Part shown: positions 44,443 through 53,325 of the stretch, piece by piece
How positions within the stretch are numbered: position 1 is the stretch's first letter
Layout of the letters: every line of letters starts with the position of its first letter
NCBI RefSeq assembly: GCF_009931655.1
Contig: NZ_CP047984.1
Coordinates: 3,861,001-3,925,000 of the forward strand
Reading direction: 5' to 3'
Length of the DNA: 64,000 bases
DNA from: Pontibacter russatus
GTDB lineage: Bacteria > Bacteroidota > Bacteroidia > Cytophagales > Hymenobacteraceae
The notes under the pieces: generated by a model
What the model was told of the DNA's origin: nothing
Databases searched by the model: none
The model's input: the letters and a program-made list of their open reading frames with translations, nothing else
Program-made: the position numbers and the translations under genes

Positions 44443-44464
44443 TACGAACCTTAGCCCCGAACCC

Positions 44465-45292
44465 ATGACACGAGCGCAGCTTTTCGAGCAGATACTACAG
44501 AAGAAATCCTACCTGTGCGTCGGCCTCGACACCGACCCCCGCAAGTTGCCGCAGCACCTGCTCGACGCGGAAGACCCGGTGTTTGAGTTCAACCGCCAGA
44601 TCATTGAAGCCACCGCTGACCTGTGTGTGGCCTACAAACCGAACATCGCCTTTTATGAGGCGCAGGGACCGCAGGGCTGGGTGAGCCTGGAAAAATCACT
44701 CAAAGTCATACCCGACAACATCTTCACCATTGCCGATGCCAAGCGCGGCGATATTGGCAACACTTCGGAGCTATATGCCCGCGCTTTCTTTGAGACGATG
44801 CAGTTTGATTCTATTACCGTGGCTCCCTATATGGGCGCCGATTCGGTGAAGCCGTTTCTGGTGCAGGACGGCAAGTGGGTGATTCTGCTGGCGCTCACCT
44901 CCAACACCGGCAGCCAGGACTTCCAGATGCTGCGGCTCGGGGACGGCAACGAAGAGTACCTGTTCGAGCAGGTGCTGCGTATCAGCGCAGGTTGGGCCAC
45001 CGCCGACCAGATGATGTACGTGGTGGGCGCCACGCAGGCAGAATACGTGCAGCGGGTTCGGCAACTGGTGCCGGAGCATTTCCTGCTGGTGCCGGGTGTG
45101 GGCGCGCAGGGCGGCAGCCTCGCAGAAATATCGCGGCTGGGCATGAACCAACAATGCGGCCTGCTGGTGAATGCCACCCGCAGCATCATCTACGCCTCCT
45201 CCGGCCCCGACTTTGCCGAGAAAGCCCGCGCGGAAGCCCTGGCGATGCAGCAGGAGATGGAGGCGCTGTTGGAGGAACTGGTAGTGAAGTAG
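44465..45292 (+). CDS. pyrF: Orotidine-5'-phosphate decarboxylase
   Basis: The 275-residue protein is the longer PyrF type (as in mycobacteria and Bacteroidota), which makes UMP from OMP. The start MTRAQLFEQ is preceded by a promoter element; the frame is open for 27 codons more but without a likely start. Visible are LCVGLDTDP near the start, the catalytic D-x-K-x-x-x-D in [12 protein letters not shown] (D91, K93, D96), and the phosphate-binding PGVGAQGG. Confidence 0.95.
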   Translation: MTRAQLFEQILQKKSYLCVGLDTDPRKLPQHLLDAEDPVFEFNRQIIEATADLCVAYKPNIAFYEAQGPQGWVSLEKSLKVIPDNIFTIADAKRGDIGNTSELYARAFFETMQFDSITVAPYMGADSVKPFLVQDGKWVILLALTSNTGSQDFQMLRLGDGNEEYLFEQVLRISAGWATADQMMYVVGATQAEYVQRVRQLVPEHFLLVPGVGAQGGSLAEISRLGMNQQCGLLVNATRSIIYASSGPDFAEKARAEALAMQQEMEALLEELVVK

Positions 45293-45503
45293 GGGTTTGT
45301 TAGTGTTTGAATGAGGAGATAAAACCGTAGTGGATTTTTCCGTTGGTCATACAGTCTAAATCACCACTCTTTATTATATTGTTATGAATATATACTGTGG
45401 GTTGGAAGGTAGACGAACTTCAAGATGTAAATGAAAAAGAAGCTATATAAAGAAAACGTTGCAGTAAGATATAGGCAACAGTTAACAGTAACACTGAAAA
45501 TTA

Positions 45504-45896
45504 ATGATGCTTTTTTTAGCTTTATTTTTCGTATGGATACCAACCTTTATAGTACCACCGGCTCATAAATATTTAAGAAATAAGATTGTCTATATCTGTT
45601 GCATTGTAGTAGCAATCTTAATCTTCAGTTTATCCGTGGCGAATTATAGCCAAAATATTTCACCTATCGAGAAGTCACACATTCCATTATACATAAGCCC
45701 ATTAGTCTTTTTAATTTTGTACAAAATATTTGATATGATAGTGCAAAGAAGACTTAATAGGCATATGTATTTTTGGATGAAGTACATGAGAAACAAAGAA
45801 TCCTTGGAGCAAACTAGGTTTGAGTGGTTACTTCAAATGGTACTTGTATTTGTTCCTATGATTTGTGGTGCCATCTGGCTATTATTTTTTGAGTAA
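45504..45896 (+). CDS. Small multipass membrane protein, unknown
   Basis: The 130-residue protein has about four hydrophobic helices (3-20, 26-45, 61-78, 108-128). No family is recognised. The stretch is clearly more AT-rich than its neighbours and uses AT-ending codons, as do the toxin-antitoxin genes after it, which suggests recent acquisition. The 211 bases before it are also AT-rich and hold nothing recognised. Confidence 0.5.
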   Translation: MMLFLALFFVWIPTFIVPPAHKYLRNKIVYICCIVVAILIFSLSVANYSQNISPIEKSHIPLYISPLVFLILYKIFDMIVQRRLNRHMYFWMKYMRNKESLEQTRFEWLLQMVLVFVPMICGAIWLLFFE

Positions 45897-46038
45897 GATT
45901 GTTAAAAGAAGCGATACTGCTAACAAGGTGCAAAGTTCAGGTTCGGCTACGCCCCCCTTCATTACAGTACGGACACGTTGTGGCACAAAGCGAATAAAGA
46001 ACAGCTTTGTTAACGTATATATAGATAAAAACAAAAGG

Positions 46039-46266
46039 ATGAACCAGCTAAAGAATAACATAATTGATAAGATTAATGGGCTTGATGATATTAATGTGAT
46101 CAATGCATTGAATAGTATCTTAGACAACATCAAGGCCCCTGCGGTTCAGAAGCTGCAAACAGGAGAAAAAGAGTTAGTGCTGCTGGGGTTGGAAGATTAT
46201 AAGAAAGGAAATCTTATTGATGATGCTGAGTTAAGAAAAGAAGAGGATAAATGGCTAAACGAGTAG
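46039..46266 (+). CDS. Antitoxin of a type II toxin-antitoxin pair
   Basis: The 75-residue protein starts at MNQLKNNIID. It is helical and ends LRKEEDKWLNE, in the style of small Bacteroidota antitoxins beside RelE/ParE toxins. It overlaps the toxin gene by 16 bases, the usual arrangement for translational coupling. It should bind and neutralise the toxin and repress the operon. Assignment rests mainly on context. Confidence 0.7.
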   Translation: MNQLKNNIIDKINGLDDINVINALNSILDNIKAPAVQKLQTGEKELVLLGLEDYKKGNLIDDAELRKEEDKWLNE

Positions 46267-46565
46267 TCTGGGCAGAATCAGCCAAAATTGGGAGAAGATT
46301 AATTCTGGAATATTGGGCTAAAAAGACAGGAAACAAGAGGTATAGCCAAAAACTTGCGGAAGATTTCAACGAACGAATCGATTACCTTAAAGAATACCCA
46401 GAGATCGGAAAGCAAACCGACATGTCAGACATCAGAACTACGGCCTGCTGGCACCATTCGATCTTCTACTTAAATGCTTCCGATAAAATTGTGATTATAG
46501 GCATTTACGACACCAGAAGAAATCCTGTAGAAATAGTGGAAGATATAAAAAAGCACATATCCTAA
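46251..46565 (+). CDS. RelE/ParE-family toxin
   Basis: The 104-residue protein has the compact RelE/ParE fold: VVWAESAKIGRRLILEYW start, FNERIDYLKEYPEIGKQT in the middle, and IVIIGIYDTRRNP at the end. ParE members poison gyrase and RelE members cut mRNA on the ribosome; the sequence does not decide which. It overlaps the antitoxin gene and shares its AT-rich composition. Confidence 0.82.
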   Translation: MAKRVVWAESAKIGRRLILEYWAKKTGNKRYSQKLAEDFNERIDYLKEYPEIGKQTDMSDIRTTACWHHSIFYLNASDKIVIIGIYDTRRNPVEIVEDIKKHIS

Positions 46566-46629
46566 CCTCAACTTTAAAGTATTCACTTTTCCTCAACTTC
46601 CTTGCCTCTTCCTCATAACAAAACTTACA

Positions 46630-47091
46630 ATGAACAATAACGATATACTCCGCCGCGTCCGGTACACCTTCAACTTCAACGACTCCAAAATGATAGAGCT
46701 TTTCGGTTCGGGTGGGCGTGAGGTAACGCGGGCCCAGGTCAGCGACTGGCTTAAAAAGGAGGACGACCCGGAGTGCCAGGAACTGGATGATGAACACCTG
46801 GCGGCTTTCCTGAACGGGCTGATAAACGACAGGCGGGGTAAAAAGGAGGGGCCACAACCGGAGCCGGAGAAGAAGCTGAACAACAACATCATCCTACGCA
46901 AGCTGAAGATAGCCCTCAACCTGAAGGACGAAGATATCATCAGCATATTGGAATTGGTGCGGTTCCGGCTGGGCAAGGCTGAGCTGAGCGCCTTTTTCCG
47001 CAACCCGGGCCATCCCCACTACCGCGCGTGCCAGGACCAGATCCTGCGGAACTTCCTGCACGGCATGCAGCTGAAATACAGCGAAAGCTAG
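46630..47091 (+). CDS. DUF1456 (YehS-like) protein
   Basis: The 153-residue protein consists of two related repeats of about 70 residues, starting NNNDILRRVRYTFNFND and NNNIILRKLKIALNLKD, each with a V/L-S-x-W/F-hydrophobic core (QVSDWLKKEDDPE; ELSAFFRNPGHPH). This is the DUF1456/YehS pattern. The family has no firm function. The next gene begins 38 bases after its stop, so they may be co-transcribed. Confidence 0.85.
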   Translation: MNNNDILRRVRYTFNFNDSKMIELFGSGGREVTRAQVSDWLKKEDDPECQELDDEHLAAFLNGLINDRRGKKEGPQPEPEKKLNNNIILRKLKIALNLKDEDIISILELVRFRLGKAELSAFFRNPGHPHYRACQDQILRNFLHGMQLKYSES

Positions 47092-47129
47092 AGTTAATCA
47101 GCCCCGATAATCCATTCCACAACACCCAA

Positions 47130-48413
47130 GTGAAAGAGGACTTCCTGCACTACATCTGGCAGCACCAGTACTACCATAAAGCGGCCCTGGCTACTACCGC
47201 CGGGGAGCCGTTGCAGGTGCTGCGCGTCGGGTTTTACAATACCGACGCCGGGCCAGACTTTCAGGAGGCGCTGCTGCGGATAGGGGAGGTGGAGTGGTCG
47301 GGGAGTGTGGAGGTGCATCTGAAAGCCTCGGATTGGCATCGCCACCAGCACCAGCACGACCCGACATACGACCAGGTGGTGCTGCATGTGGTATGGGAGG
47401 CGGACGCCCCAGTCCGCCGGATGGACGGTACCCTGGTGCCTGTGCTCAGCCTGCAGGGCCGCGTGGACCTCTCGCTGGGACACACCTACCAGCGCTTGCT
47501 GCAGGCCAAAAGCGCCGTGCCCTGCGCCGCCTTCTGGCCCACGGTGCCGGAAGTGACGAAGGCGCTGATGCTGGAACGGGCCCTGGTGGAGCGGCTGGAG
47601 GCCAAAGGGCAGGAGGTGCTGCAAACCTTCCGCAGCTACAGCAACGATTGGGAACAAACCGCTTACCACACCCTGCTGCGCGGCTTCGGCTTCAAAACAA
47701 ACCAGCAGGGCTTTGAACAGCTGGCGAAGGCTTTGCCGCTGCCGGTGGTGCGGCGGCACCAGCACAATCTCCCGCAACTGGAAGCATTGCTGTTTGGGCA
47801 GGCAGGTTTTTTAGATGAATCAGCGGACATATATAAAGCGCAGCTACAGAAGGAGTATGCCTTCCTGCGCCACAAATACACGCTGCAGCCGGTGCCGCGC
47901 CCTATATGGAAATTCCTGCGCATGCGCCCCGCCAATTTCCCAACGGTGCGGCTGGCCCAACTGGCGGCTGTGTTGCACGGGCAACAGGCTTTCTTCTCAA
48001 AGCTCCTCGCAGCAGATACTGTAAAACAGTTTGAGATGCTGTTCAAAGCCCCTGTCTCCGCTTACTGGCGGCAACACTACCACTTCGGCAAATCCGCCAA
48101 AGCCTTGCAGCAAGGCATTGGGAAGAGCAGCGTACACAACCTCATCATCAACGTGGCGGCGCCCTTACTGACTGCTTATGGCTTATATACCGATGATCGG
48201 GCCTATATAGAAAAGGCTATCGCCTTACTGGGACAACTCCGCGAGGGGAGCAACAAAATCACGCGCCTGTACGAGGAACTGGGCTGGCAGGCCAAATCCG
48301 CCGCCGACAACCAGGCGGCGCTGGGGCTATATAAGCATTATTGCGCACCGGTGAACTGCCTGCGCTGCGCCATCGGCCACAAGATTATGAAACAAAACAG
48401 CTCCGCCGCGTGA
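47130..48413 (+). CDS. DUF2851-family protein
   Basis: The 427-residue protein is taken from GTG 47130 (reading VKEDFLHYIWQ), because upstream candidates run back into the DUF1456 gene. DUF2851 hallmarks are the LRVGFYNTDAGPDFQEALLRIGEVEWSGSVE region and the late HYCAPVNCLRCAIGHKI cysteine/histidine segment. It has no signal peptide and the function is unknown. Its stop codon overlaps the start of the next gene (GTGA), suggesting translational coupling. Confidence 0.85.
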   Translation: MKEDFLHYIWQHQYYHKAALATTAGEPLQVLRVGFYNTDAGPDFQEALLRIGEVEWSGSVEVHLKASDWHRHQHQHDPTYDQVVLHVVWEADAPVRRMDGTLVPVLSLQGRVDLSLGHTYQRLLQAKSAVPCAAFWPTVPEVTKALMLERALVERLEAKGQEVLQTFRSYSNDWEQTAYHTLLRGFGFKTNQQGFEQLAKALPLPVVRRHQHNLPQLEALLFGQAGFLDESADIYKAQLQKEYAFLRHKYTLQPVPRPIWKFLRMRPANFPTVRLAQLAAVLHGQQAFFSKLLAADTVKQFEMLFKAPVSAYWRQHYHFGKSAKALQQGIGKSSVHNLIINVAAPLLTAYGLYTDDRAYIEKAIALLGQLREGSNKITRLYEELGWQAKSAADNQAALGLYKHYCAPVNCLRCAIGHKIMKQNSSAA

Positions 48414-49696
48414 GTCTGCTGGTGTATATGCTGAACCTGCTGCTGCTCGGGGCGCTGGTGTGGGGAATGCGGCGGCAGCAGTGGGCACAGGCAATCAAAC
48501 CCTTCTTTTTTCCCGCGCTCCTTTTCAAGATGGTGTGCGGGGTGCTGCTGGGGTGGTTGTATACCTATTATTACCAGAGCGGCGACACCACAACCTACCA
48601 TTATGCCTCGATCACCCTCTCAGACTATGCAGTGGGCAACCCTGCGGCTTACCTCCGGCTCCTGTTCCTGAACGAGTTCGAGAGCGAGGCTTTCAGGGCT
48701 ACCATACCGTTTAGCAGCTTTCCCGGGTTCTCTAACTCTTTTTACTTTATCAAACTGCTGAGTGTGCTTAACTTTCTGACGTTCAGTTCTTATTATCTCA
48801 ACGCTTTTTATATATCCCTTTTCAGCTTCTGGGGCGTAGGCCGGTTGGCTGCCGTGCTGATGCAGGCACCGGGCAAAGTGCCGAATGCAGGCGTGGTGGC
48901 TTTTCTTTTCTTCCCGTCAGTAGTGTTTTGGAGCGCCGGTTTGTCGAAAGACGCGCTGATGTTTGGAAGCATGTGCTGGGTAATCGCTTTTGCGTTGGAT
49001 GTCGCGCATGGGTATCGCGTCTCCTTCTGGCAAATACTCCTGCTGCCCGTTCTATTGTATATCTTCGTCAAAATCAAACTGTTCTTTGCCGCCGTCACGC
49101 TGCCGCTGCTGCTTTTATATATCCTCGTTAAAAGAGGGGCAACCGTTATTCCGGCGCTGCGGCGGCCATCGGCACAGCTGGCTATATATGGCTTTACTTG
49201 TGCAAGCGGTCTGGTGCTGGTATATATGCTGCAGAAATTCCTGCCCGTGGCCTTTCTCCTGGAGCAGAGCGCACACAACTATAATGCTTTGCTGGAGCGC
49301 TCGCTGCACGGCCCGCATATGGTGCTGGAGAATCTGGAGCCAACCATCAAAAGCATGGTGGTGCATTTTCCGGAGGCTTTGCTGAGTGCCATATACCGGC
49401 CATTTATAGGCGAGGCCTGGGAGCCATTATATATACTGATTGGGCTGGAGAACCTGCTGCTGTTGCTTTTAACGGGGATGGCGGCTGCCTCTTTATTTAA
49501 AAATACGGGTATCAAAATCGAGGTGCTGCATGTGCTGCTGCTCCTGCTGGTGCTGCTGCTTGGCGGCATAGTGGGGTTGACCACCCCCAACTTCGGCTCA
49601 CTCAGCCGTTACCGAATCGTGTTCCTGCCCTTCCTGGTGTATTTGCTGCTCCAGAACCGGTTCGCACAGCGCCTGCTGCGGCGGGTGGGGCTGTAG
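48410..49696 (+). CDS. Multipass membrane protein, possibly glycosyltransferase-like
   Basis: The start is placed at GTG 48410, which overlaps the DUF2851 stop as GTGA; an alternative ATG lies at 48428. The 428-residue protein has about ten hydrophobic helices. A large periplasmic loop follows the second helix (YQSGDTTTYHYASI and PFSSFPGFSNSF). The layout recalls membrane glycosyltransferases or Wzy-like proteins, but no motif settles this. The conserved-looking SAGLSKDALMF and NFGSLSRYRIVFLPF segments should help find relatives. Confidence 0.7.
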   Translation: MSLLVYMLNLLLLGALVWGMRRQQWAQAIKPFFFPALLFKMVCGVLLGWLYTYYYQSGDTTTYHYASITLSDYAVGNPAAYLRLLFLNEFESEAFRATIPFSSFPGFSNSFYFIKLLSVLNFLTFSSYYLNAFYISLFSFWGVGRLAAVLMQAPGKVPNAGVVAFLFFPSVVFWSAGLSKDALMFGSMCWVIAFALDVAHGYRVSFWQILLLPVLLYIFVKIKLFFAAVTLPLLLLYILVKRGATVIPALRRPSAQLAIYGFTCASGLVLVYMLQKFLPVAFLLEQSAHNYNALLERSLHGPHMVLENLEPTIKSMVVHFPEALLSAIYRPFIGEAWEPLYILIGLENLLLLLLTGMAAASLFKNTGIKIEVLHVLLLLLVLLLGGIVGLTTPNFGSLSRYRIVFLPFLVYLLLQNRFAQRLLRRVGL

Positions 49697-49726
49697 CAGG
49701 CGCTTTCAATCTCCCTTACAAATGTG

Positions 49727-49734
49727 TACCTTTG
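49727..49734 (+). promoter_or_regulatory. -7 promoter element of the NeuD-like gene
   Basis: TACCTTTG matches TAnnTTTG exactly and ends 21 bases before the ATG at 49756. The -33 box is weak (TTTCAAT region). Confidence 0.45.
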
Positions 49735-49755
49735 CGGGCTAATGAAGCTGTAGCT

Positions 49756-50391
49756 ATGCAAAATCCCGTTATCATATTAGGTGCCCAGCAACTGGGCACT
49801 GCCGCGTTAGATGCCTTTAACAGCAACAGTGTGATGGTGTACTGCTTCCTCGACGACAACAGCAAACTCCGGCAGGAGGAGGTGAACAACGTGTCGGTGA
49901 TGAGCAGCACGGAAGACAACGAGTTCCTGAAACTGATAGGCAACAAGTGCGACGTGTTTGTGGCCGTGGAGGACACAGCCGCCCGCAAAGGCATCATCAA
50001 AATGCTGAAAGAGGAGTACAAGGTAGTGCCGGTGAATGCCATCCACCGCTTCAGCGCAGTGTCGGAGCATGCCTGGCTGGGGCACGGCAACCTGATTGGC
50101 GCCGGGGCGATCGTGAACAACAACGCTAAAATCGGCAACTACTGCCTGATTCAGTCGAGGGCTCTAGTCGATGCGAAAGCGGAAATCGGCGATTATGCCC
50201 AGATCGGGGCTGGCGCCATCATCAATTCCGAAGTGGTGGTGGAAGAAGGCGCTTTCATCGGCTCTGGTGCCGTGGTCGTGTCTGGCGTGAAGATTGGCAA
50301 GAATGCCCGGGTGGGGGCTGGTTCGGTGGTAGTGGCTGACGTCCCGGCCAAAGCCACGGTATTCGGTAACCCGGCTGCGCCTGTAAAGTAA
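49756..50391 (+). CDS. Hexapeptide-repeat acyltransferase (NeuD/PglD-like)
   Basis: The 211-residue protein starts at MQNPVIILG. The N-terminal domain (about 1-80) is a small Rossmann-like fold and the C-terminal half is a left-handed beta-helix of hexapeptide repeats (IGAGAIVNNNAKIGN, IGDYAQIGAGAIINSE, IGKNARVGAGSVV), ending VFGNPAAPVK. This is the NeuD/PglD pattern of sugar O- or N-acetyltransferases in surface glycan synthesis. Its neighbours do not form a polysaccharide cluster, so the substrate is unknown. Confidence 0.85.
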   Translation: MQNPVIILGAQQLGTAALDAFNSNSVMVYCFLDDNSKLRQEEVNNVSVMSSTEDNEFLKLIGNKCDVFVAVEDTAARKGIIKMLKEEYKVVPVNAIHRFSAVSEHAWLGHGNLIGAGAIVNNNAKIGNYCLIQSRALVDAKAEIGDYAQIGAGAIINSEVVVEEGAFIGSGAVVVSGVKIGKNARVGAGSVVVADVPAKATVFGNPAAPVK

Positions 50392-50635
50392 ACTTTTCTG
50401 TCGGCAAAAGCTGTTGCGTTGTAAAACTGATGAACGTCATTTTGAAGCCGAAGCGCATCAGCTAAATTTGTTGTAAAATTGTGTATTGCTGGTTGTTAGT
50501 TGTTGAACGATATGAATTTGAAGTTCAATACAGCAATTTAACCATATAGGCATTTAACAATCAACAATAGACAATCAACATCCAACTACAAACAACCAAC
50601 AATCAAAACTAACACTTAGCTGAAACTAAGCCGTT
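50392..50635. other. Intergenic region with AAC/ATC-rich degenerate repeats
   Basis: These 244 bases contain TTGTTAGTTGTTGAAC on the left and many CAACAATCAACA-like units on the right (about 50550-50610). The same kind of low-complexity units appear at 36200-36230 and 39010-39260. No gene or terminator is clear. Confidence 0.5.
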
Positions 50636-51604
50636 ATGAGCAAACCCTATCACATCCTGCTTTACTACTGCTACTCGCCAATAGCAGACCCGGAGACATA
50701 CCGGGAGGAACACCACCTGCTGTGCCTGGAGCTGAACATGCTCGGCCGCATTATCGTCTCCAACGAGGGCTTGAACGGCACCGTGTCGGGGCTGAAGGAA
50801 AACTGCGAGCAGTATATGCAGGCCATGAGAGCCGACCCGCGCTTCGCCAAAACCGATTTCAAGGTAGACGAGTCGGAGACGCACGCGTTCACGAAATTGC
50901 ATGTGCGCACCAAAGCCGAGATTGTACACTCCGGCCTGCTGCACGTGGACCCGAACGTGCGCACGGGCGTACACCTGTCGCCGAAAGAGTTCAGGGATAT
51001 GAAAGACCGCGAGGATGTGGTGGTGCTGGATGTGCGCTCGGATTATGAGCACAGCGTGGGCCGTTTCAAAAATGCCGTGACGCTGGACATCGAGAACTTC
51101 CGCGAGTTTCCGGAGAAGGTGGGAGAACTGAAGGAGAAATACAAAGACAAGAAGATACTGACCTACTGCACTGGCGGCATCAAGTGCGAGAAAGCGAGCG
51201 CTTTCCTGCTGGAGCAGGGCTTCGAGAACGTGTACCAGCTGCACGGCGGCATCATCAAGTACGGCATGGAGGCGGGCGGCGAGGATTTCGAGGGCAAGTG
51301 CTACGTGTTCGACAACCGGGTGGCCGTGGAGGTGAACAAGGTAAACCCGACTGTCGTGTCAGAGTGCCACGTGTGCGGCACCAAAAGCGACCGCATGGTG
51401 AACTGCGCCAACCCGGTCTGCAACCTGCACGTGCCCATCTGCGAAAAGTGCGGCTGGGAACTGGACGGCGCCTGCTCCCCGGAGTGCAAGGAGCACCCGC
51501 AGAAACGCCCCTACGACGGCACCGGTTACTACCAGAAGGAGACGAACGGCTATAATCCGTTGAAAGGATTTAACCGCCGCAAGAAATCCGACGTACAGGT
51601 TTAA
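50636..51604 (+). CDS. trhO: tRNA uridine 5-hydroxylase TrhO (rhodanese-like, UPF0176)
   Basis: The 322-residue protein has an N-terminal ferredoxin-like domain (about 5-95) and a rhodanese domain (about 115-215) with the active-site Cys in TYCTGGIKC (C178, with C184 after it). TrhO makes the 5-hydroxyuridine at tRNA position 34 with oxygen. After the rhodanese domain, eight or more cysteines (ECHVCGTKSD, NCANPVCNLHVPICEKCG, CSPECK) suggest zinc binding, as seen in the longer UPF0176 members. It stands alone. Confidence 0.92.
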   Translation: MSKPYHILLYYCYSPIADPETYREEHHLLCLELNMLGRIIVSNEGLNGTVSGLKENCEQYMQAMRADPRFAKTDFKVDESETHAFTKLHVRTKAEIVHSGLLHVDPNVRTGVHLSPKEFRDMKDREDVVVLDVRSDYEHSVGRFKNAVTLDIENFREFPEKVGELKEKYKDKKILTYCTGGIKCEKASAFLLEQGFENVYQLHGGIIKYGMEAGGEDFEGKCYVFDNRVAVEVNKVNPTVVSECHVCGTKSDRMVNCANPVCNLHVPICEKCGWELDGACSPECKEHPQKRPYDGTGYYQKETNGYNPLKGFNRRKKSDVQV

Positions 51605-51680
51605 GCACTCCAGAAGAATATAGGAAAAGCGTGTGCCTGTGGGTGTACGCTTTTCGTTTATATAGACGTTAGCGTTTCCA

Positions 51681-51896
51681 ACCACCCCTGCCCCCTTGTC
51701 TAAGGAGGGGAGTCTGTTTTTAGTTCAGAAGAAGCATACGTTCTATGGCTATTTCCTTCTCTTTCTATATAGGATGCATGTTTCAAAAATTGAAGCAGTG
51801 CCTTCAGTATATATGAGCTCCCTCTCCTGTTTTGGGGGTAGGGGCCTTGATAAAAGGAGAGGGTTGGGGTGAGGTATAAGGAGGGGTAGGGGTGGT
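51681..51896. repeat. C/G-rich intergenic repeat (copy C)
   Basis: ACCACCCCT (51681-51689) and AGGGGTGGT (51888-51896) bracket a region with inner CTCCCTCTCCTG and GGAGAGGGTTGGGG stretches. It fills most of the 325-base gap before the nucleoside phosphorylase gene. The same sequence style occurs at 31391-31551 and 32677-32754. Confidence 0.55.
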
Positions 51897-51929
51897 AGAT
51901 AACCATCAATATTTTTAGCAACAAAAACC

Positions 51930-52787
51930 ATGGCTGTCATTCCGGAATCAGAACTGATCATCAACCCGAACGGGACCATCTACCACCTCAACCTGCTGCC
52001 GGAGCACATCTCGGACACCATCATCACAGTAGGGGATCCAGACCGGGTAGCGAGGGTAAGCAGGTACTTTGGTGAGATAGAAGTGGCGGTGGAGAAGCGG
52101 GAGTTTATCACCCACACCGGCTACTACAAAGGCAAGCGCCTGACGGTGATCTCCACCGGCATGGGCACCGACAACATCGACATCCTGATGAACGAACTGG
52201 ATGCCCTCGTGAATATCGATTTCCAGTCGCGGGAACCGAACGAGGACAAAATCAGGCTGCGGATTATACGCGTGGGCACTTCCGGCGCGCTGCAGGACAC
52301 GGTGCCGCTGGGCAGCCACCTGGCCTCACACACCGCCGTCGGACTGGATTCGCTGATGGAGTTTTACCCGCTGGAGCAGCGCGAGGACGAGCTATATATA
52401 GGCAGCGCGTTGCAGGAGGCGCTGGGGCTCAGCTTCAGGCCCTACTGCGTTTCGGGGTCCGACAGCCTCATTAAAAAGGTGGCCTACGATATGATTCCGG
52501 GGAACACGCTCACCTGCCCCGGCTTTTACGCCCCGCAGGGCCGCGTGCTGCGGGCAGGGCTGCGCCACCCGGATTTACTGCAAACCTACCGCAACTTCCG
52601 CCTGAACGACTACAAATTTACCAACTTCGAGATGGAGACGGCCGGTTATTACAGCCTGGGCCGCCTGCTGGACCATGAGGTGCTATCCCTGAATGCCATT
52701 GTGGCCAACCGTATCTCCAAGACCTTTGCCGCCAATGCCGACGAAGTGATTGACGACCTGATTTTAAAGGTGCTGGAGCGGGTGTAA
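51930..52787 (+). CDS. Nucleoside phosphorylase (uridine phosphorylase-like)
   Basis: The 285-residue protein belongs to the PNP/UDP phosphorylase family: TVGDPDRVARVSRYF (phosphate site), STGMGTDNIDILMNEL, RVGTSGALQ, and NFEMETAGYYSLGRLL (ribose-binding MET). It cleaves nucleosides with phosphate for salvage; uridine is likely, but purine substrates are possible. It ends at an exceptionally long perfect hairpin. Confidence 0.9.
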   Translation: MAVIPESELIINPNGTIYHLNLLPEHISDTIITVGDPDRVARVSRYFGEIEVAVEKREFITHTGYYKGKRLTVISTGMGTDNIDILMNELDALVNIDFQSREPNEDKIRLRIIRVGTSGALQDTVPLGSHLASHTAVGLDSLMEFYPLEQREDELYIGSALQEALGLSFRPYCVSGSDSLIKKVAYDMIPGNTLTCPGFYAPQGRVLRAGLRHPDLLQTYRNFRLNDYKFTNFEMETAGYYSLGRLLDHEVLSLNAIVANRISKTFAANADEVIDDLILKVLERV

Positions 52788-52813
52788 GTGTCGCCGGTTT
52801 GGCGCTGAGGTAT

Positions 52814-52884
52814 ATCGATATATAAATAGCCACAGCTTACCGGAAAAGAAGCGTCCGGTAAGCTGTGGCTATTTATATATCGAT
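52814..52884. terminator. 31-bp perfect-stem terminator capped by TATATA
   Basis: Two 31-base arms with a 9-base loop (AAAGAAGCG). The outer parts are ATCGATATATAAATAGCC and its complement; the inner part is ACAGCTTACCGGA. It separates convergent genes and could serve both. Confidence 0.85.
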
Positions 52885-52939
52885 GGCAAACAGCTTAAAA
52901 TCTGAAAAAAATACAGAAGCTATTTACCGCTGCTTCCGG

Positions 52940-53239
52940 CTAAAAGAACTCAATCCCGATGATGGAGGTGATCGGAATGGAGCATCCCGCCTTCAGCGTC
53001 ATGTATTTTTCGTCCACGGCCCACACCGTGGTATCCACGCGCTTGCGTTCGCCCTCTGCCGTCTGAAACGTTATCTCTACTTTCCCGTGGTAGACATTTC
53101 CGAGGGAGGTGGCGCGGTTCAGGTCCCACATGCGCTTCTTCCGCGCCTCGGGGTCCGTTAATATGTCATGCTTGCTGAAGTGGAAAGACGGGATTTCTTC
53201 TTTCTCCACCAGGGGGACGGGGTTTGTTGTTGTTATCAT
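52940..53239 (-). CDS. Small conserved-looking hypothetical protein
   Basis: The 99-residue cytoplasmic protein is taken from MITTTNPVPL; the frame is open 19 codons upstream. It contains ARKKRMWDLNRATSLGN (basic helix) followed by a beta-rich part (GKVEITFQTAEGERKRVDTT, MTLKAGCSIPITSIIGIEFF) that looks like a small barrel. No family is firmly recognised; an RNA- or DNA-binding role is only a guess. Confidence 0.65.
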   Translation of the reverse strand: MITTTNPVPLVEKEEIPSFHFSKHDILTDPEARKKRMWDLNRATSLGNVYHGKVEITFQTAEGERKRVDTTVWAVDEKYMTLKAGCSIPITSIIGIEFF

Positions 53240-53325
53240 GTAAACCTTATGCTGAGTGTTCAAACACTGTTTCAATATAGTAAACGTAAAATACATTTAC
53301 TAAAGGTATGCTTGAATAATCTTTT

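Noticed and set aside
45504..46565. Dedicated phage-defence island
   Set aside because: Only a toxin-antitoxin pair and one small membrane protein are present; no known defence signature.
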